From JBBIND01 sp037444075 (GTDB taxonomy: Bacteria > Acidobacteriota > Terriglobia > Bryobacterales > Bryobacteraceae), in contig JBBIND010000038.1 of NCBI GenBank assembly GCA_037444075.1, forward strand, positions 1 to 39,366: DNA of 39,366 nucleotides. The letters run 5' to 3'. The position numbers and the translations under genes were made by a program. Below, piece by piece: positions 1-7,103 of this stretch (the stretch's first letter is position 1; every line of letters starts with the position of its first letter). The notes under the pieces were generated by a model. It made no database searches. It saw only the letters and a program-made list of their open reading frames with translations, and was not told the origin of the DNA.

Positions 1-1
1 G

Positions 2-431
2 CCCGCCACGCTCACCCGCTTCGTGCCGGGCACCTACACCGCTCATGAACGTTTACCCCATGCGCTGTGCCCGCACGGTGCGCTACAAGTACATCCTCAA
101 CCTGCACCCGGAGTTTGAGTACACCACGCACATGGATCGGGCCGGGCCCCAAGACGGCGTCGAGTACTGGCAGAGTTGGGTGAGGAAGGCGCGCAGCGGC
201 CGCCGGGCGGAGGAAATCGTGTGGCGCTACCATGCGCGGCCGCGCGAGGAACTCTACGACACGCAGGCTGATCCCCACGAAACCCGCAACCTCGCCGGGC
301 AGCCGGAGCATCGCGAGCGGCTCACAGCCATGCGCCGGCAGGTGGAGGAATGGATGAAAGCCCAAGGCGATGAAGGCCGCGTTTACGGCCAGCCTCGCCT
401 GCTAAAAGACAGAGCTGCGGTGCCCTCCTGA
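2..431 (+). CDS. Sulfatase, C-terminal part (heparan N-sulfatase-like), cut by the window edge, possible frameshift
   Basis: This is the C-terminal end of a type I sulfatase that would remove sulfate esters or N-sulfate groups from glycans, probably in the periplasm. The visible part carries the family signature NVYPMRCARTVRYKYI, then a conserved tail with EELYDTQADPHETRNLA and a closing helix ending in EEWMKAQGD. This order matches the end of N-sulfoglucosamine sulfohydrolase relatives. The catalytic CxPSR motif lies outside the window. The frame that opens at base 2 reads FVPGTYTAHE, which is what normally precedes NVYPMR, but NVYPMR is in the next frame. The switch falls at bases 43-50, so the gene may carry a small deletion or a sequence error there. 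The next gene on this strand is more than 3 kb away, so this is probably the last gene of its unit. Confidence 0.75.
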   Translation, partial: PPRSPASCRAPTPLMNVYPMRCARTVRYKYILNLHPEFEYTTHMDRAGPQDGVEYWQSWVRKARSGRRAEEIVWRYHARPREELYDTQADPHETRNLAGQPEHRERLTAMRRQVEEWMKAQGDEGRVYGQPRLLKDRAAVPS

Positions 432-542
432 GCAGGCATCCGGGCACTCCGGCCGATAGGAGAAAAGCGCTTTCGCCTGTCCGCCAGTCTTCTCGCAGAC
501 GCGTAAGCACGGGAGCCGAGGCTTGAGGATCCCGGCCCGCAA

Positions 543-1421
543 TTACTGCGCCTTAACGGGCGCCGTAGGAGTAGTCACGTCCGAGACGGTGACGGCGTAG
601 CGCAGCGTCAGCGGCTTGCCCGGCTCGAGCACCAGAGACGCCAGCCCGGGGTGATTCACTCCCAGGAAGCCGTAATGGCGCAGGCACCAGCCGTCGGGAG
701 TGCCCGCCGGCGGATCGATTTGGTCGATGCGCAGGGCTGCCCGGCCTCCCTCAAATAGGCCTTCGAACGTAGCCCAGGCGTGGGAAACCATGTCCGTGTC
801 GCGCGACTCGACGCCGGCCGGGGTCTTGATGACCGTCTCTTTTCGTGGCGCGAACCGGGCGGAAAAACCTCCATAGCCTTTCTTCTGCGCGGGTTCGCCC
901 CTGAGCGTCACCGGACCGTCCGCCGCTTCCAATGCGAGCGTGAAGTCGATACGCCGCGAGCCGCCGGAGGCGGGGTTCACCACCATACGTACGGTTTCCC
1001 GAATCACCTGCCGCGAACCGATGAACCAGCCGTTCTCGACGGCCAGAAAGGCGCTGGCCGGCGCCACGCCGCGCTCTATCCAGCGGATAAACTCGTGCCG
1101 GATGCCGCGCAGTGTCCACAGGTCGTGGCGGGCGCCGCCGGACTCAACGATGGGCCAGGCCCAGAACAGGCCTCTGTGATGGTAGTGGTCGGCCGGAAAG
1201 TCGTCCGTCACCATGACGCCGGACGGCGTATAGACCGGGTGGGCGTAGCAGCAGCGGGAACGGTCCGCCGGAACGCCCGGACGGCTCATGGTGCCGTAGT
1301 TGTAGACGATGGCGGGACGGCCGTTCTCCAGAACCTCGATGGAAGTCTCACCTACGGGGCGCAACTCGAACGGCGATTGCGCCAGCAGACAAGCCGGCAG
1401 GAATAGCAGCAGGCTTCTCAT
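543..1421 (-). CDS. DUF6807 (PmoA-like) exported protein
   Basis: A 292-residue protein of the DUF6807 family (formerly called PmoA-like). It has a short N-terminal signal peptide (MRSLLLFLPACLLAQS) and the family hallmark FPADHYHHRGLFWAW at about residues 75-89, whose histidines are highly conserved. The family has no established enzymatic reaction that I know of. It is common beside Gfo/Idh/MocA oxidoreductases in glycan-degrading bacteria, and that is the situation here. Its ATG lies two bases after the stop codon of the enolase-superfamily gene upstream, so the two are translationally coupled. It is the last gene of a three-gene minus-strand operon (3777 to 543). The function in sugar or polysaccharide catabolism is inferred from context only. 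Confidence 0.8.
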   Translation of the reverse strand: MRSLLLFLPACLLAQSPFELRPVGETSIEVLENGRPAIVYNYGTMSRPGVPADRSRCCYAHPVYTPSGVMVTDDFPADHYHHRGLFWAWPIVESGGARHDLWTLRGIRHEFIRWIERGVAPASAFLAVENGWFIGSRQVIRETVRMVVNPASGGSRRIDFTLALEAADGPVTLRGEPAQKKGYGGFSARFAPRKETVIKTPAGVESRDTDMVSHAWATFEGLFEGGRAALRIDQIDPPAGTPDGWCLRHYGFLGVNHPGLASLVLEPGKPLTLRYAVTVSDVTTPTAPVKAQ

Positions 1422-1423
1422 GG

Positions 1424-2581
1424 CTATAATCTCCGGATCTTCTCCTCGTCAATTTCAGCGCCCAGGCCAGGCCCTTCCGGCACCTCGATTTCTCCGCCCT
1501 CGATAACGAACGGTTTGCGCAGGTAGGACGCGCCCAGGAATTGCGGCCCGTTGAGCGCGGCGGGAAACCGCAGGTGATAGGCAGCGTACAACTGCAGCGT
1601 CGCCGCCAGTGAAAGGTCGGGGTCCGTAAGGCCGCTGCCAAGGAACAGCAACCCGGCGTCGAGCAGGATCTCAATCTGCTTGCGGGCATCGTGCAACCCG
1701 GCGGTGCGCGCGGGCTTCATGGCTACGCCGTCGAGCAGACCGAACCGTATGAACTCCACCAGTTCCACCGAAGAAACCACGCCTTCATCCATAAGGATGG
1801 GGAGCGCGCCTTGCTTCTTGAGGTCCCTGTAGCCGGAAAGGCGGTTGGAGGGTATCGGCTGTTCGAAGATATTCATGCCGAGGGCGGCAAGTTTGGGCGC
1901 TACCCACAGGGCAGAGGCCAAATCGTAGGAGCCGTTGGCGTCGCCCCACAGGAAAGCCTCCGGCGCGAGCTTGCGCACGAGGCGGCACATTTCGATGTCG
2001 TAGCGTGGGTCCGGCCCCAGCTTGACATTGAAATTGCGGTAACCGCGGGCGAAGCCCTGCGCCACCAATTGCTCCACTTCCGGCAGGCGGGGCGTGTTCA
2101 CCGTCCAACTCAGTGTGATTTTTCGCAGGGGTTTGCGCCCCCAACGCTCGGGCAGGCTCTGCTGGCGCAGGCGCCCTACCAGGTCATGCAAAGCGAGATC
2201 GATGCCCGCTTTGGCAATGGGCATTCCAGTGGAGAACGAGGGCGCGATGGCACGGTTCATGATCTCGTGCGCCCCGGCGATGTCGGTGGGATTGGCGCCG
2301 ATCAAGGGCGGGCCGAGGTAGCGCTCAATCGCGTTCAGCGCGCTTTCCGGGGTCTCATAACTCCAGGAGGGAATGGGCACGGACTGCCCCCAGCCGGTGG
2401 CGCCTCCCTCGCAGGTGATCTTCACGAGTACGGAGGGGCGCTCCGGACGGGTCAGAAACTTGAATGGCCCGGTGACGGGATAGGGGAGCGGGATGGCTTC
2501 CACGCGGCTGATGCGGGGAGCCGGCGCGGCCACGGCGCTCGCGGCGGCGGCTTGCAGAAGCAGGCGGCGGGAGAGCGGCAT
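1424..2581 (-). CDS. Enolase-superfamily enzyme, muconate-lactonizing/cycloisomerase subgroup, Tat-type leader
   Basis: A 385-residue mandelate racemase/muconate lactonizing enzyme family protein that should abstract a proton alpha to a carboxylate. Metal ligands are visible as D214 (GDANGSY), E240 (IFEQP) and D265 (LMDEG). A base lysine is K187 in FNVKLG, and K289 in AMKPARTAG is the second-face lysine typical of the MLE or dipeptide-epimerase subgroup. The first lysine of the usual KxK pair is replaced by N185, which is a noteworthy difference. The N-terminus (SRRLLLQAAAASAVAAPAP) looks like a Tat signal, so the enzyme may act outside the cytoplasm, unusual for this superfamily. The gene starts two bases after the oxidoreductase stop codon and ends two bases before the DUF6807 start, so it sits in a tight operon. 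The substrate cannot be read from the sequence. Confidence 0.85.
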   Translation of the reverse strand: MPLSRRLLLQAAAASAVAAPAPRISRVEAIPLPYPVTGPFKFLTRPERPSVLVKITCEGGATGWGQSVPIPSWSYETPESALNAIERYLGPPLIGANPTDIAGAHEIMNRAIAPSFSTGMPIAKAGIDLALHDLVGRLRQQSLPERWGRKPLRKITLSWTVNTPRLPEVEQLVAQGFARGYRNFNVKLGPDPRYDIEMCRLVRKLAPEAFLWGDANGSYDLASALWVAPKLAALGMNIFEQPIPSNRLSGYRDLKKQGALPILMDEGVVSSVELVEFIRFGLLDGVAMKPARTAGLHDARKQIEILLDAGLLFLGSGLTDPDLSLAATLQLYAAYHLRFPAALNGPQFLGASYLRKPFVIEGGEIEVPEGPGLGAEIDEEKIRRL

Positions 2582-2583
2582 AC

Positions 2584-3777
2584 TCAGATGATCTCCAGGC
2601 GCTCCGCGTCGAAGCGCACGTTGCGGCCCTGTTCAAGCGCCGTGGATGCCATGGTGGTGGCTACCGCGTGCGAAAAGCCGGCCTGAATGTCACCGCGAGG
2701 CGCCGCGCGCGAGCGCAGGCACTCGATGAAGTTGGCCATGTGAGAGTTGGTGGGCTCGGGCTGCAGGCGGGTTTCCGTCTCAATCCGGTCCGGTGCGCGC
2801 GAGCCCGCGCCGGACACCATGAAGCGGTTCATGTCCAGCGTGCCGCGCGAGCCGTACCAGTGGTTGCGGTCTCCGCCGGCGTTGGTGAGGCTCATGGAGA
2901 AGCTGACCAGGAAGCCCTTGGGATAATCCAGCAACGCGTGGAAGACGTCCGAGGTCTGGCGCCCGTCCTGCCACAGATAGACGCCGCCCTTGGCAACCGC
3001 TCCGGACGGGTAGGGGTCATCCATGAAGAACGGCACCAGGTCAATGAAGTGGCACATCCACAAACCGGCTATGCCGTTGGTGAAGTCCCGGAACAGTTGC
3101 CACTCGCGCAGCAGGCGGGCATCGTATTCGCGCTTGGGCAGGTGCATCAGGAAATGGTCCCAGGAAACGTCCTCGCGGCGGATGTGCGTGTAGTCGCGGC
3201 GCCACCGAGGCTCGTAGAAGTTCACCGACGTTTCCACGCGCGTCACCTTGCCGAGCGCTCCGGACCGGACAAAACGGGCGGCCGCGATGTAGGGTCCTTC
3301 GCTACGCCGCTGCGTGCCGATTTGCACCACCCTGTCCGAGCGGCGGACAGCCTGGTACGCTGCCTTGGCCTCGGCGAATACAGTGCCCATCGGCTTCTCG
3401 CAGAAGGCATCCTTTCCGGCGAGCACGGCACGCTGCAGCATGGGGCTGTGAGTGAAGTCCGGCGCCGCCAGGATGACGGCGTCCACTTCCTTCCAGGAGA
3501 GGACTTCCTGATAGTCAGGCGTGGTGCGCGGTTCGAAGCCGTAAGCCTGCGCTGCCATGGCGGCGGCTTTCTCCAGGTTCGGCTTGTAAACGTCGCAGAC
3601 CGCCGTGACGGCAACGTTCATCGGCTTGCACTTCTCCAATTCGCGCATCAGGTACTGGCCCCGGCTGCCCGTGCCGATGACGCCGATGTTGATGCGGTCG
3701 TTCGGTCCGCGCGCTGCGGAGAGCGAAACAGGAACTGCGGCTGAAACGAAGGCGCGCCGTGAAAGCGTGTCCGGCAT
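2584..3777 (-). CDS. Gfo/Idh/MocA family NAD(P)-dependent oxidoreductase with Tat leader
   Basis: A 397-residue oxidoreductase. The N-terminus MPDTLSRRAFVSAAVPVSLSA is a Tat-type leader. A Rossmann dinucleotide fold follows (INIGVIGTGSRG, about residues 29-40), then the family's EKPMG motif (FCEKPMGTVFAEA) that supplies the catalytic lysine. The C-terminal alpha/beta domain fills the rest. Such enzymes oxidise or reduce sugars and inositols, and Tat-exported members are abundant in Acidobacteria and Planctomycetes. The ATG at 3777 was chosen over one 35 codons upstream because a strong GAGGAGG ribosome site stands six bases before it and the leader begins there. It is the first gene of the 3777-543 operon, with an enolase-superfamily enzyme and DUF6807, which points to uptake and modification of a sugar acid or glycan-derived compound. 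Confidence 0.88.
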   Translation of the reverse strand: MPDTLSRRAFVSAAVPVSLSAARGPNDRINIGVIGTGSRGQYLMRELEKCKPMNVAVTAVCDVYKPNLEKAAAMAAQAYGFEPRTTPDYQEVLSWKEVDAVILAAPDFTHSPMLQRAVLAGKDAFCEKPMGTVFAEAKAAYQAVRRSDRVVQIGTQRRSEGPYIAAARFVRSGALGKVTRVETSVNFYEPRWRRDYTHIRREDVSWDHFLMHLPKREYDARLLREWQLFRDFTNGIAGLWMCHFIDLVPFFMDDPYPSGAVAKGGVYLWQDGRQTSDVFHALLDYPKGFLVSFSMSLTNAGGDRNHWYGSRGTLDMNRFMVSGAGSRAPDRIETETRLQPEPTNSHMANFIECLRSRAAPRGDIQAGFSHAVATTMASTALEQGRNVRFDAERLEII

Positions 3778-3965
3778 AAGGAACCTCCTCAACGGAATTA
3801 AAAGGCATTGTCTCAGATCCGCGCATCGTGAGCACGCCGGGCGGCCAGGGAATTCTGGAGCGAAGTGATCCCGCCGGCCCACGGCCCTGAGAGGAGCCGC
3901 GCAGGGTTGCCCGCCGCGCCGCGCGCGAACCGGACAGCCGAAAGGGTAAGCTCAGAAACAGGACC

Positions 3966-4579
3966 ATGACCAAGACGGTAATCCTCGACCTCGGCGGCGT
4001 CATCGTGCCACTGGATTTCGCACGAGGCATAGCGGCGCTCAAAGACGAATGTCCGCTGCCGGCTGCTGAGATTGCGGCGCGGCTGCAACACTCANNNNNN
4101 NNNNGCTGGTGGAACGCTTCGAGTTAGGTTTCGTCGGTGAGGCGGAATTTGTTGAAGGCATCAGCCGGGAGCTCGAACTGCGCGTCAGCGACGGGCGGTT
4201 CCGCGAGCTGTGGAGCAGCATTTTCCCGCCGGAGACGCTGATCCCGGAGAGCCTGCTCGAGAAGGTGAAGCTACAGCGGCGCCTGCTACTGCTCTCCAAC
4301 ACGAACTCCATCCACTTCCGGGCCATCCTGGAAAACTACGCTCTGCTCCGGCATTTCGATGGATACGTGCTGAGCTACGAGGTGGGGGCATTGAAGCCGG
4401 CCGCTCAGATCTATGAAGAGGCCATCCGGATGGCGGGGTGCGCCCCCGAGGAATGCTTTTTCGCGGATGACGTTGAGGTCAACGTGGAGGGAGCCCGGCG
4501 CGCCGGAATCGACGCCGTGCAGTTCCGGTCCCACCAGCAACTCGCCCAGGCTTTGCGCGAGCGTGCGATCGAGGTTTAA
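3966..4579 (+). CDS. HAD-superfamily hydrolase (YihX-like phosphatase), interrupted by an assembly gap
   Basis: A haloacid-dehalogenase-type phosphatase split by ten Ns at 4095-4104. The left piece begins MTKTVILDLGGVIVPLDF, where DLGGV is motif I; the missing second aspartate (G in its place) is typical of YihX-like sugar phosphatases. The right piece has motif II (LLLLSNTNS), the motif III lysine (GALKPAAQIYEEA) and motif IV (CFFADDVEVNVEGA). The left piece holds exactly 43 codons before the gap, but the right piece is in a different frame if the gap really is ten bases. The true gap must leave a remainder of two when divided by three, for example 8 or 11 bases. I therefore read this as one intact gene with an unreliable gap length rather than a pseudogene. 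The substrate is probably a small phosphorylated metabolite. Confidence 0.8.
4095..4104. other. Run of ten Ns (scaffold gap)
   Basis: Ten undetermined bases lie inside the HAD hydrolase gene. The reading frames on the two sides do not match over ten bases, so the run is a placeholder and not a measured length. It marks a contig join. Confidence 0.97.
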
Positions 4580-4615
4580 CCTCCGGCGTGCGCCGATTCG
4601 CGGCCGCCTGAGCAG

Positions 4616-4939
4616 TCAGCCCAGCAATTCGAGCGCAACCTGGAGTTCATCGCGGGCGTGACGGTCAGCGGCCCGCTCCGCCGCCTCGAGGCCGCGCGTG
4701 TAGAAGTCGCGAGCATCGTCCAGCCGCCCCAAGCGCTCAAATACCTGCCCGCCGTGGTAGTAAGCGGCCACGTAGCCAGGTTCGGCAGCCACCAGCGCGA
4801 CGAATTGCTCCGCTGCGGCCTCAGGCTGTTCCGATCCGGCCAGTTCCATGGCCAGCATGAAGCGGGTGCGGCTTTCGCCGGGGTTCTGTTCGACTAATTG
4901 ACGTAGGATTTCCAATCGGTTGCCGGGCATCAGGACCAT
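4616..4939 (-). CDS. Small tetratricopeptide-repeat protein
   Basis: A 107-residue, all-helical protein made of about two to three TPR units. Recognisable TPR spacing is seen around AEQFVALVAAEPGYVAAYY and GQVFERLGRLDDARDFYTRG. It lacks a signal peptide, so it is probably cytoplasmic and acts in protein-protein contact. An internal ATG at 4930 (MPGNRLEIL) is an equally good start, since neither has a clear ribosome site. It is divergent from the acyl-CoA thioesterase gene, whose start is 33 bases away. No function can be assigned beyond the repeat class. Confidence 0.65.
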   Translation of the reverse strand: MVLMPGNRLEILRQLVEQNPGESRTRFMLAMELAGSEQPEAAAEQFVALVAAEPGYVAAYYHGGQVFERLGRLDDARDFYTRGLEAAERAADRHARDELQVALELLG

Positions 4940-4972
4940 TGTAGCGGGCGCCGGCTTGCTATCCTGGAGACG

Positions 4973-5467
4973 ATGAGTGACAAACCAGCGGGGCGGCCGG
5001 TCCAGGAGTCCGCCTCAGAGTATTCCGAAATCGCTCTCCCGAACGATGCTAATCCTCTTGGCAATCTGTTGGGCGGCAGGGTCATGCACCTGGTGGACAT
5101 GGCAGGTGCGCTGGCGGCGATGCGGCACTCGCGGTTGCCGGTGGTGACGGCCGCCGTCGACCACCTTACGTTCCTGCACCCGGTCCAAATCGGACAACTG
5201 ATTACGCTGCGTTCCTCGGTCAACCGGGTGTTCCGGACTTCCATGGAGGTGGGAGTCAAGGTGATAGTGGAGGACCTTTCGAGCGGCTGCCAGATGCACA
5301 CCTCTTCCGCCTACCTGACCTTTGTGGCTCTCGACGCCGAGGGCCGGCCCGCCGAGGTGCCTCCGGTCGTCCCGGAGAATGAAGTGCAGGTGCGCAGATA
5401 CAATGCGGCTGGACGGCGGCGCGAGTACCGCCTGGAGATGAAGAACCGAGCCCGGCTGAAGGAGTAG
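4973..5467 (+). CDS. Acyl-CoA thioesterase, hotdog fold (YciA/BACH-like)
   Basis: A 164-residue hotdog-fold thioesterase that should hydrolyse acyl-CoA to free acid and CoA in the cytoplasm. The signature NPLGNLLGGRVMHLVDMAGALAA at about residues 26-48 contains the conserved N, G and D positions of the acyl-CoA hydrolase family. The later strand AAVDHLTFLHPVQIGQLI is also typical. The C-terminal 25 residues are charged and extend beyond the core. The ATG is preceded at 4960-4965 by TATCCT, a likely -10 element only seven bases upstream, which suggests a very short or absent 5' leader. The gene converges on the hfq-like gene, and a perfect inverted repeat at 5462-5485 contains both stop codons. 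Confidence 0.85.
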   Translation: MSDKPAGRPVQESASEYSEIALPNDANPLGNLLGGRVMHLVDMAGALAAMRHSRLPVVTAAVDHLTFLHPVQIGQLITLRSSVNRVFRTSMEVGVKVIVEDLSSGCQMHTSSAYLTFVALDAEGRPAEVPPVVPENEVQVRRYNAAGRRREYRLEMKNRARLKE

Positions 5468-5485
5468 GCGCCTGACCGCCTACTC
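5462..5485. terminator. Inverted repeat shared by two convergent genes, possible bidirectional terminator
   Basis: GAGTAGGCG (5462-5470) and CGCCTACTC (5477-5485) form a perfect 9-bp stem with a 6-base loop. The thioesterase stop codon (5465-5467) lies in the left arm and the stop codon of the opposite gene (5480-5482) in the right arm. There is no clear U tract on either side, so it may terminate poorly or act by protecting RNA 3' ends. Confidence 0.5.
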
Positions 5486-5779
5486 GGCCTTGTAAAGGTA
5501 CTTGATGTTGGGCTTGTAAACCAACAGGTTGGGCTGGTCGTCCCGGTTTACTTTCAGACAGGTTTTGTCGTACCACTCGATTGTCCCACGCAGTTCCTCG
5601 CCGTCTTTCAGGACGATGACCATGGGCGTCTTCGCCTGCATCTGCTTCACGTAGTAAAAATTCTCGGCGTTGGTCTGCTCGGTGGGAGCAGCTCTTTTTT
5701 CGTTTCGACGAGCGCTCATCTGTTGTTCTTTTATCTCCGACAATGATGGGCGAATAAGCCTGCGATTGGCAGCCTCCAC
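5480..5779 (-). CDS. hfq: Divergent Hfq/LSm-like RNA chaperone
   Basis: A 99-residue protein with a C-terminal Sm-fold domain from about residue 40. The Sm1 part reads PMVIVLKDGEELRGTIEWYDKT, close to the Hfq pattern of a hydrophobic strand, a G, then GxI and an aromatic plus D. The Sm2 part is LLVYKPNIKYLYKAE, in place of the classical YKHAIST. Hfq proteins form hexamers that bind U-rich small RNAs and A-rich mRNA sites. The His-to-Pro change in the Sm2 motif would alter the proximal U-binding pocket, so RNA preference may differ. The start shown is GTG at 5779, preceded by GGGAG seven bases away; an ATG 20 codons downstream would still keep the whole Sm domain. The N-terminal 40 residues are basic and probably disordered. 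A TAGAAT -10-like hexamer lies at 5806-5811. Confidence 0.7.
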   Translation of the reverse strand: MEAANRRLIRPSLSEIKEQQMSARRNEKRAAPTEQTNAENFYYVKQMQAKTPMVIVLKDGEELRGTIEWYDKTCLKVNRDDQPNLLVYKPNIKYLYKAE

Positions 5780-5805
5780 AGCGAAACTCCCTTGTACGAA
5801 TGCGA

Positions 5806-5811
5806 ATTCTA
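5806..5811 (-). promoter_or_regulatory. Candidate -10 element of the hfq-like gene
   Basis: The minus strand reads TAGAAT here, about 26 bases before the GTG start of the Hfq-like gene. No good -35 hexamer is visible 17 bases upstream, so support is from the -10 alone. Confidence 0.3.
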
Positions 5812-5907
5812 TTGGTGACCAGGCAGCACAGTTGGCGCTGCTTCTATGAATGAGTGTCAGCTCTGGTTACATTAGTAGCACAATACCCAATGGTCCGCAA
5901 CCCTGGA

Positions 5908-6450
5908 TTATGTCCAGCCAAGCCATGCCATGGCGTGGTCAGAAGTCTCGCGCATGCGTGCGGCGAGCCGTTCGCGAAGGCCGGAGGCGATCTTCCTGCC
6001 GCCGGTTTCCGCGAGCAGGTCGCGCTGCTCACCGGGGTCGGCCTGCCAATCGTAAAGCGCCTCGCGCCGCGACTCCCACAGGATGTACTTGTGGCGGCGC
6101 GTGCGCACCAGCCGGTATGGCTCGACAATCTGGCGCGTGGTCAGAGCCGTATCGCTGCCGTCATCCCAAACCGAAAATGCGGCCTCCGCCGAGCCTTTGC
6201 CCGTCCTGAGAGTCTGCGAAAGGCTCTTGCCGGCAAGGGGCGCAGCCGGCTTCAAACCGGCCAGGTCCAGCCAGGTAGCGGGGAGGTCCACTGAAGCAGC
6301 CGGCGCTTCCGCCATGGCGCCGCGGGTGACCGGTCCGCCGGCCGCCAGAAATGGAACCCGAACGGACTCCTCCCTTCGAAGGCTCCTTGTCAAAAATCGC
6401 TGCCCGGCAGGTGGGCGTCCCCGCGCCGTTCGCCATGCTAGCACAGCCAC
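5908..6450 (-). pseudogene. 3' remnant of a sulfatase gene
   Basis: The 180-codon frame encodes only the last third of a type I sulfatase. Family landmarks are ESVRVPFLAAGG (the strand before the substrate-pocket region), ASVDLPATWLDLAGL, the segment VRTRRHKYILWE, and EALYDWQADPGEQRDLL near the end. The N-terminal two thirds, including the CxPSR site that becomes formylglycine, are absent. The sequence immediately upstream is the 3' end of nadD on the same strand, so the missing part is not in place. The first 25 codons look unlike a sulfatase in this frame, and a neighbouring frame (DKEP) fits slightly better, suggesting extra damage near 6380-6450. A reinitiated short protein could be made but would have no catalytic residues. 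Decay or rearrangement is the likeliest explanation; a misassembly at this join is possible. Confidence 0.65.
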
Positions 6451-6468
6451 GCGGGGGTGACGCCTTGC

Positions 6469-7080
6469 TTAATCCTGACGCGGTAAGTAGATGCTGCGGA
6501 TTAAGGGAAGGGCGGCGGATGGCACCAGATGCTCCCAGGATTGGCCTTGTTTCATACGCTTCCGCACGTGACTTCCGGAAACGCCGCTGAAATCCTCCGG
6601 CAGGGCCAAGCGTAGAATCCTGTGTGCGTAAGGCGCCGGCGGCGCGTAGCGGCCCTCGCGGTCCGCCACGAGCAGGCCAAACTCCGCCAGCATCGAAGCC
6701 ACGGCGCCGGGCTCTCCGTAGTCCCAATTGAGGATGCGCTCGGCAGCATCGCGTCCGCATAGAAACAGCAGTTCGACTTCCGCAGCGTACGCCTCGCGGC
6801 ACTCCCTCGCGATGTCGATGAACAGGCCTCCGCGAGTAACAGCCAGCGAGAAGCGCGGTTCCGCCCGTATGGCCGCCTCCAAGATTCGGAGCCTGTCGGC
6901 GTGACTCACTTCACCGTAGGATTTGTGCGGCAGCGCTTTGGGAAGCACGAAGAGCACTTCGTCCACGTACGCTAGCGCGGCCTTGGCCAGAGCGAGGTGC
7001 GCGCGCGTGGGGGGATGAAACGTCCCCGCGAGAACGGCTAGCGTCTCCGGCGGGGCTTGCGCTCTGCGCACGAACTCCAT
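6469..7080 (-). CDS. nadD: Nicotinate-nucleotide adenylyltransferase-like protein
   Basis: A 203-residue nucleotidyltransferase that, as NadD, would adenylate nicotinate mononucleotide in NAD synthesis. The N-terminal nucleotide-binding motif is GTFHPPTRAH (residues 19-28, with H22 and H28 in the HxxxxxH arrangement). LPHK follows at about 49-52, then FLCGRDAAERILNW matches the LxGxD segment. GVSGSHVRKRM near the C-terminus corresponds to the ISSTxIR motif. Length is normal for NadD. Other members of the cytidylyltransferase-like family share these motifs, so NadD is the best but not the only reading. The start codon is 23 bases from that of a divergent enolase-superfamily gene. The minus strand has TATGAT six bases before the ATG, which would give a leaderless mRNA. 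Confidence 0.72.
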   Translation of the reverse strand: MEFVRRAQAPPETLAVLAGTFHPPTRAHLALAKAALAYVDEVLFVLPKALPHKSYGEVSHADRLRILEAAIRAEPRFSLAVTRGGLFIDIARECREAYAAEVELLFLCGRDAAERILNWDYGEPGAVASMLAEFGLLVADREGRYAPPAPYAHRILRLALPEDFSGVSGSHVRKRMKQGQSWEHLVPSAALPLIRSIYLPRQD

Positions 7081-7086
7081 GCGTTT

Positions 7087-7092
7087 ATCATA
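7087..7092 (-). promoter_or_regulatory. Candidate -10 element giving a leaderless nadD transcript
   Basis: TATGAT on the minus strand ends six bases before the ATG of the nadD-like gene, so transcription would begin at or next to the start codon. No Shine-Dalgarno sequence is present, which agrees with a leaderless message. Confidence 0.35.
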
Positions 7093-7103
7093 GTGTCTTG
7101 CTT

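Noticed and set aside
1691..2686. Long plus-strand frame (331 codons) opposite the enolase-superfamily gene
   Set aside because: It is the antisense shadow of a well-supported gene; composition is biased as expected for high-GC shadows and no motif is seen.
2668..3744. 358-codon plus-strand frame opposite the Gfo/Idh/MocA gene
   Set aside because: The opposite strand has a clear Rossmann motif, EKPMG and a strong ribosome site; this frame has no recognisable domain.
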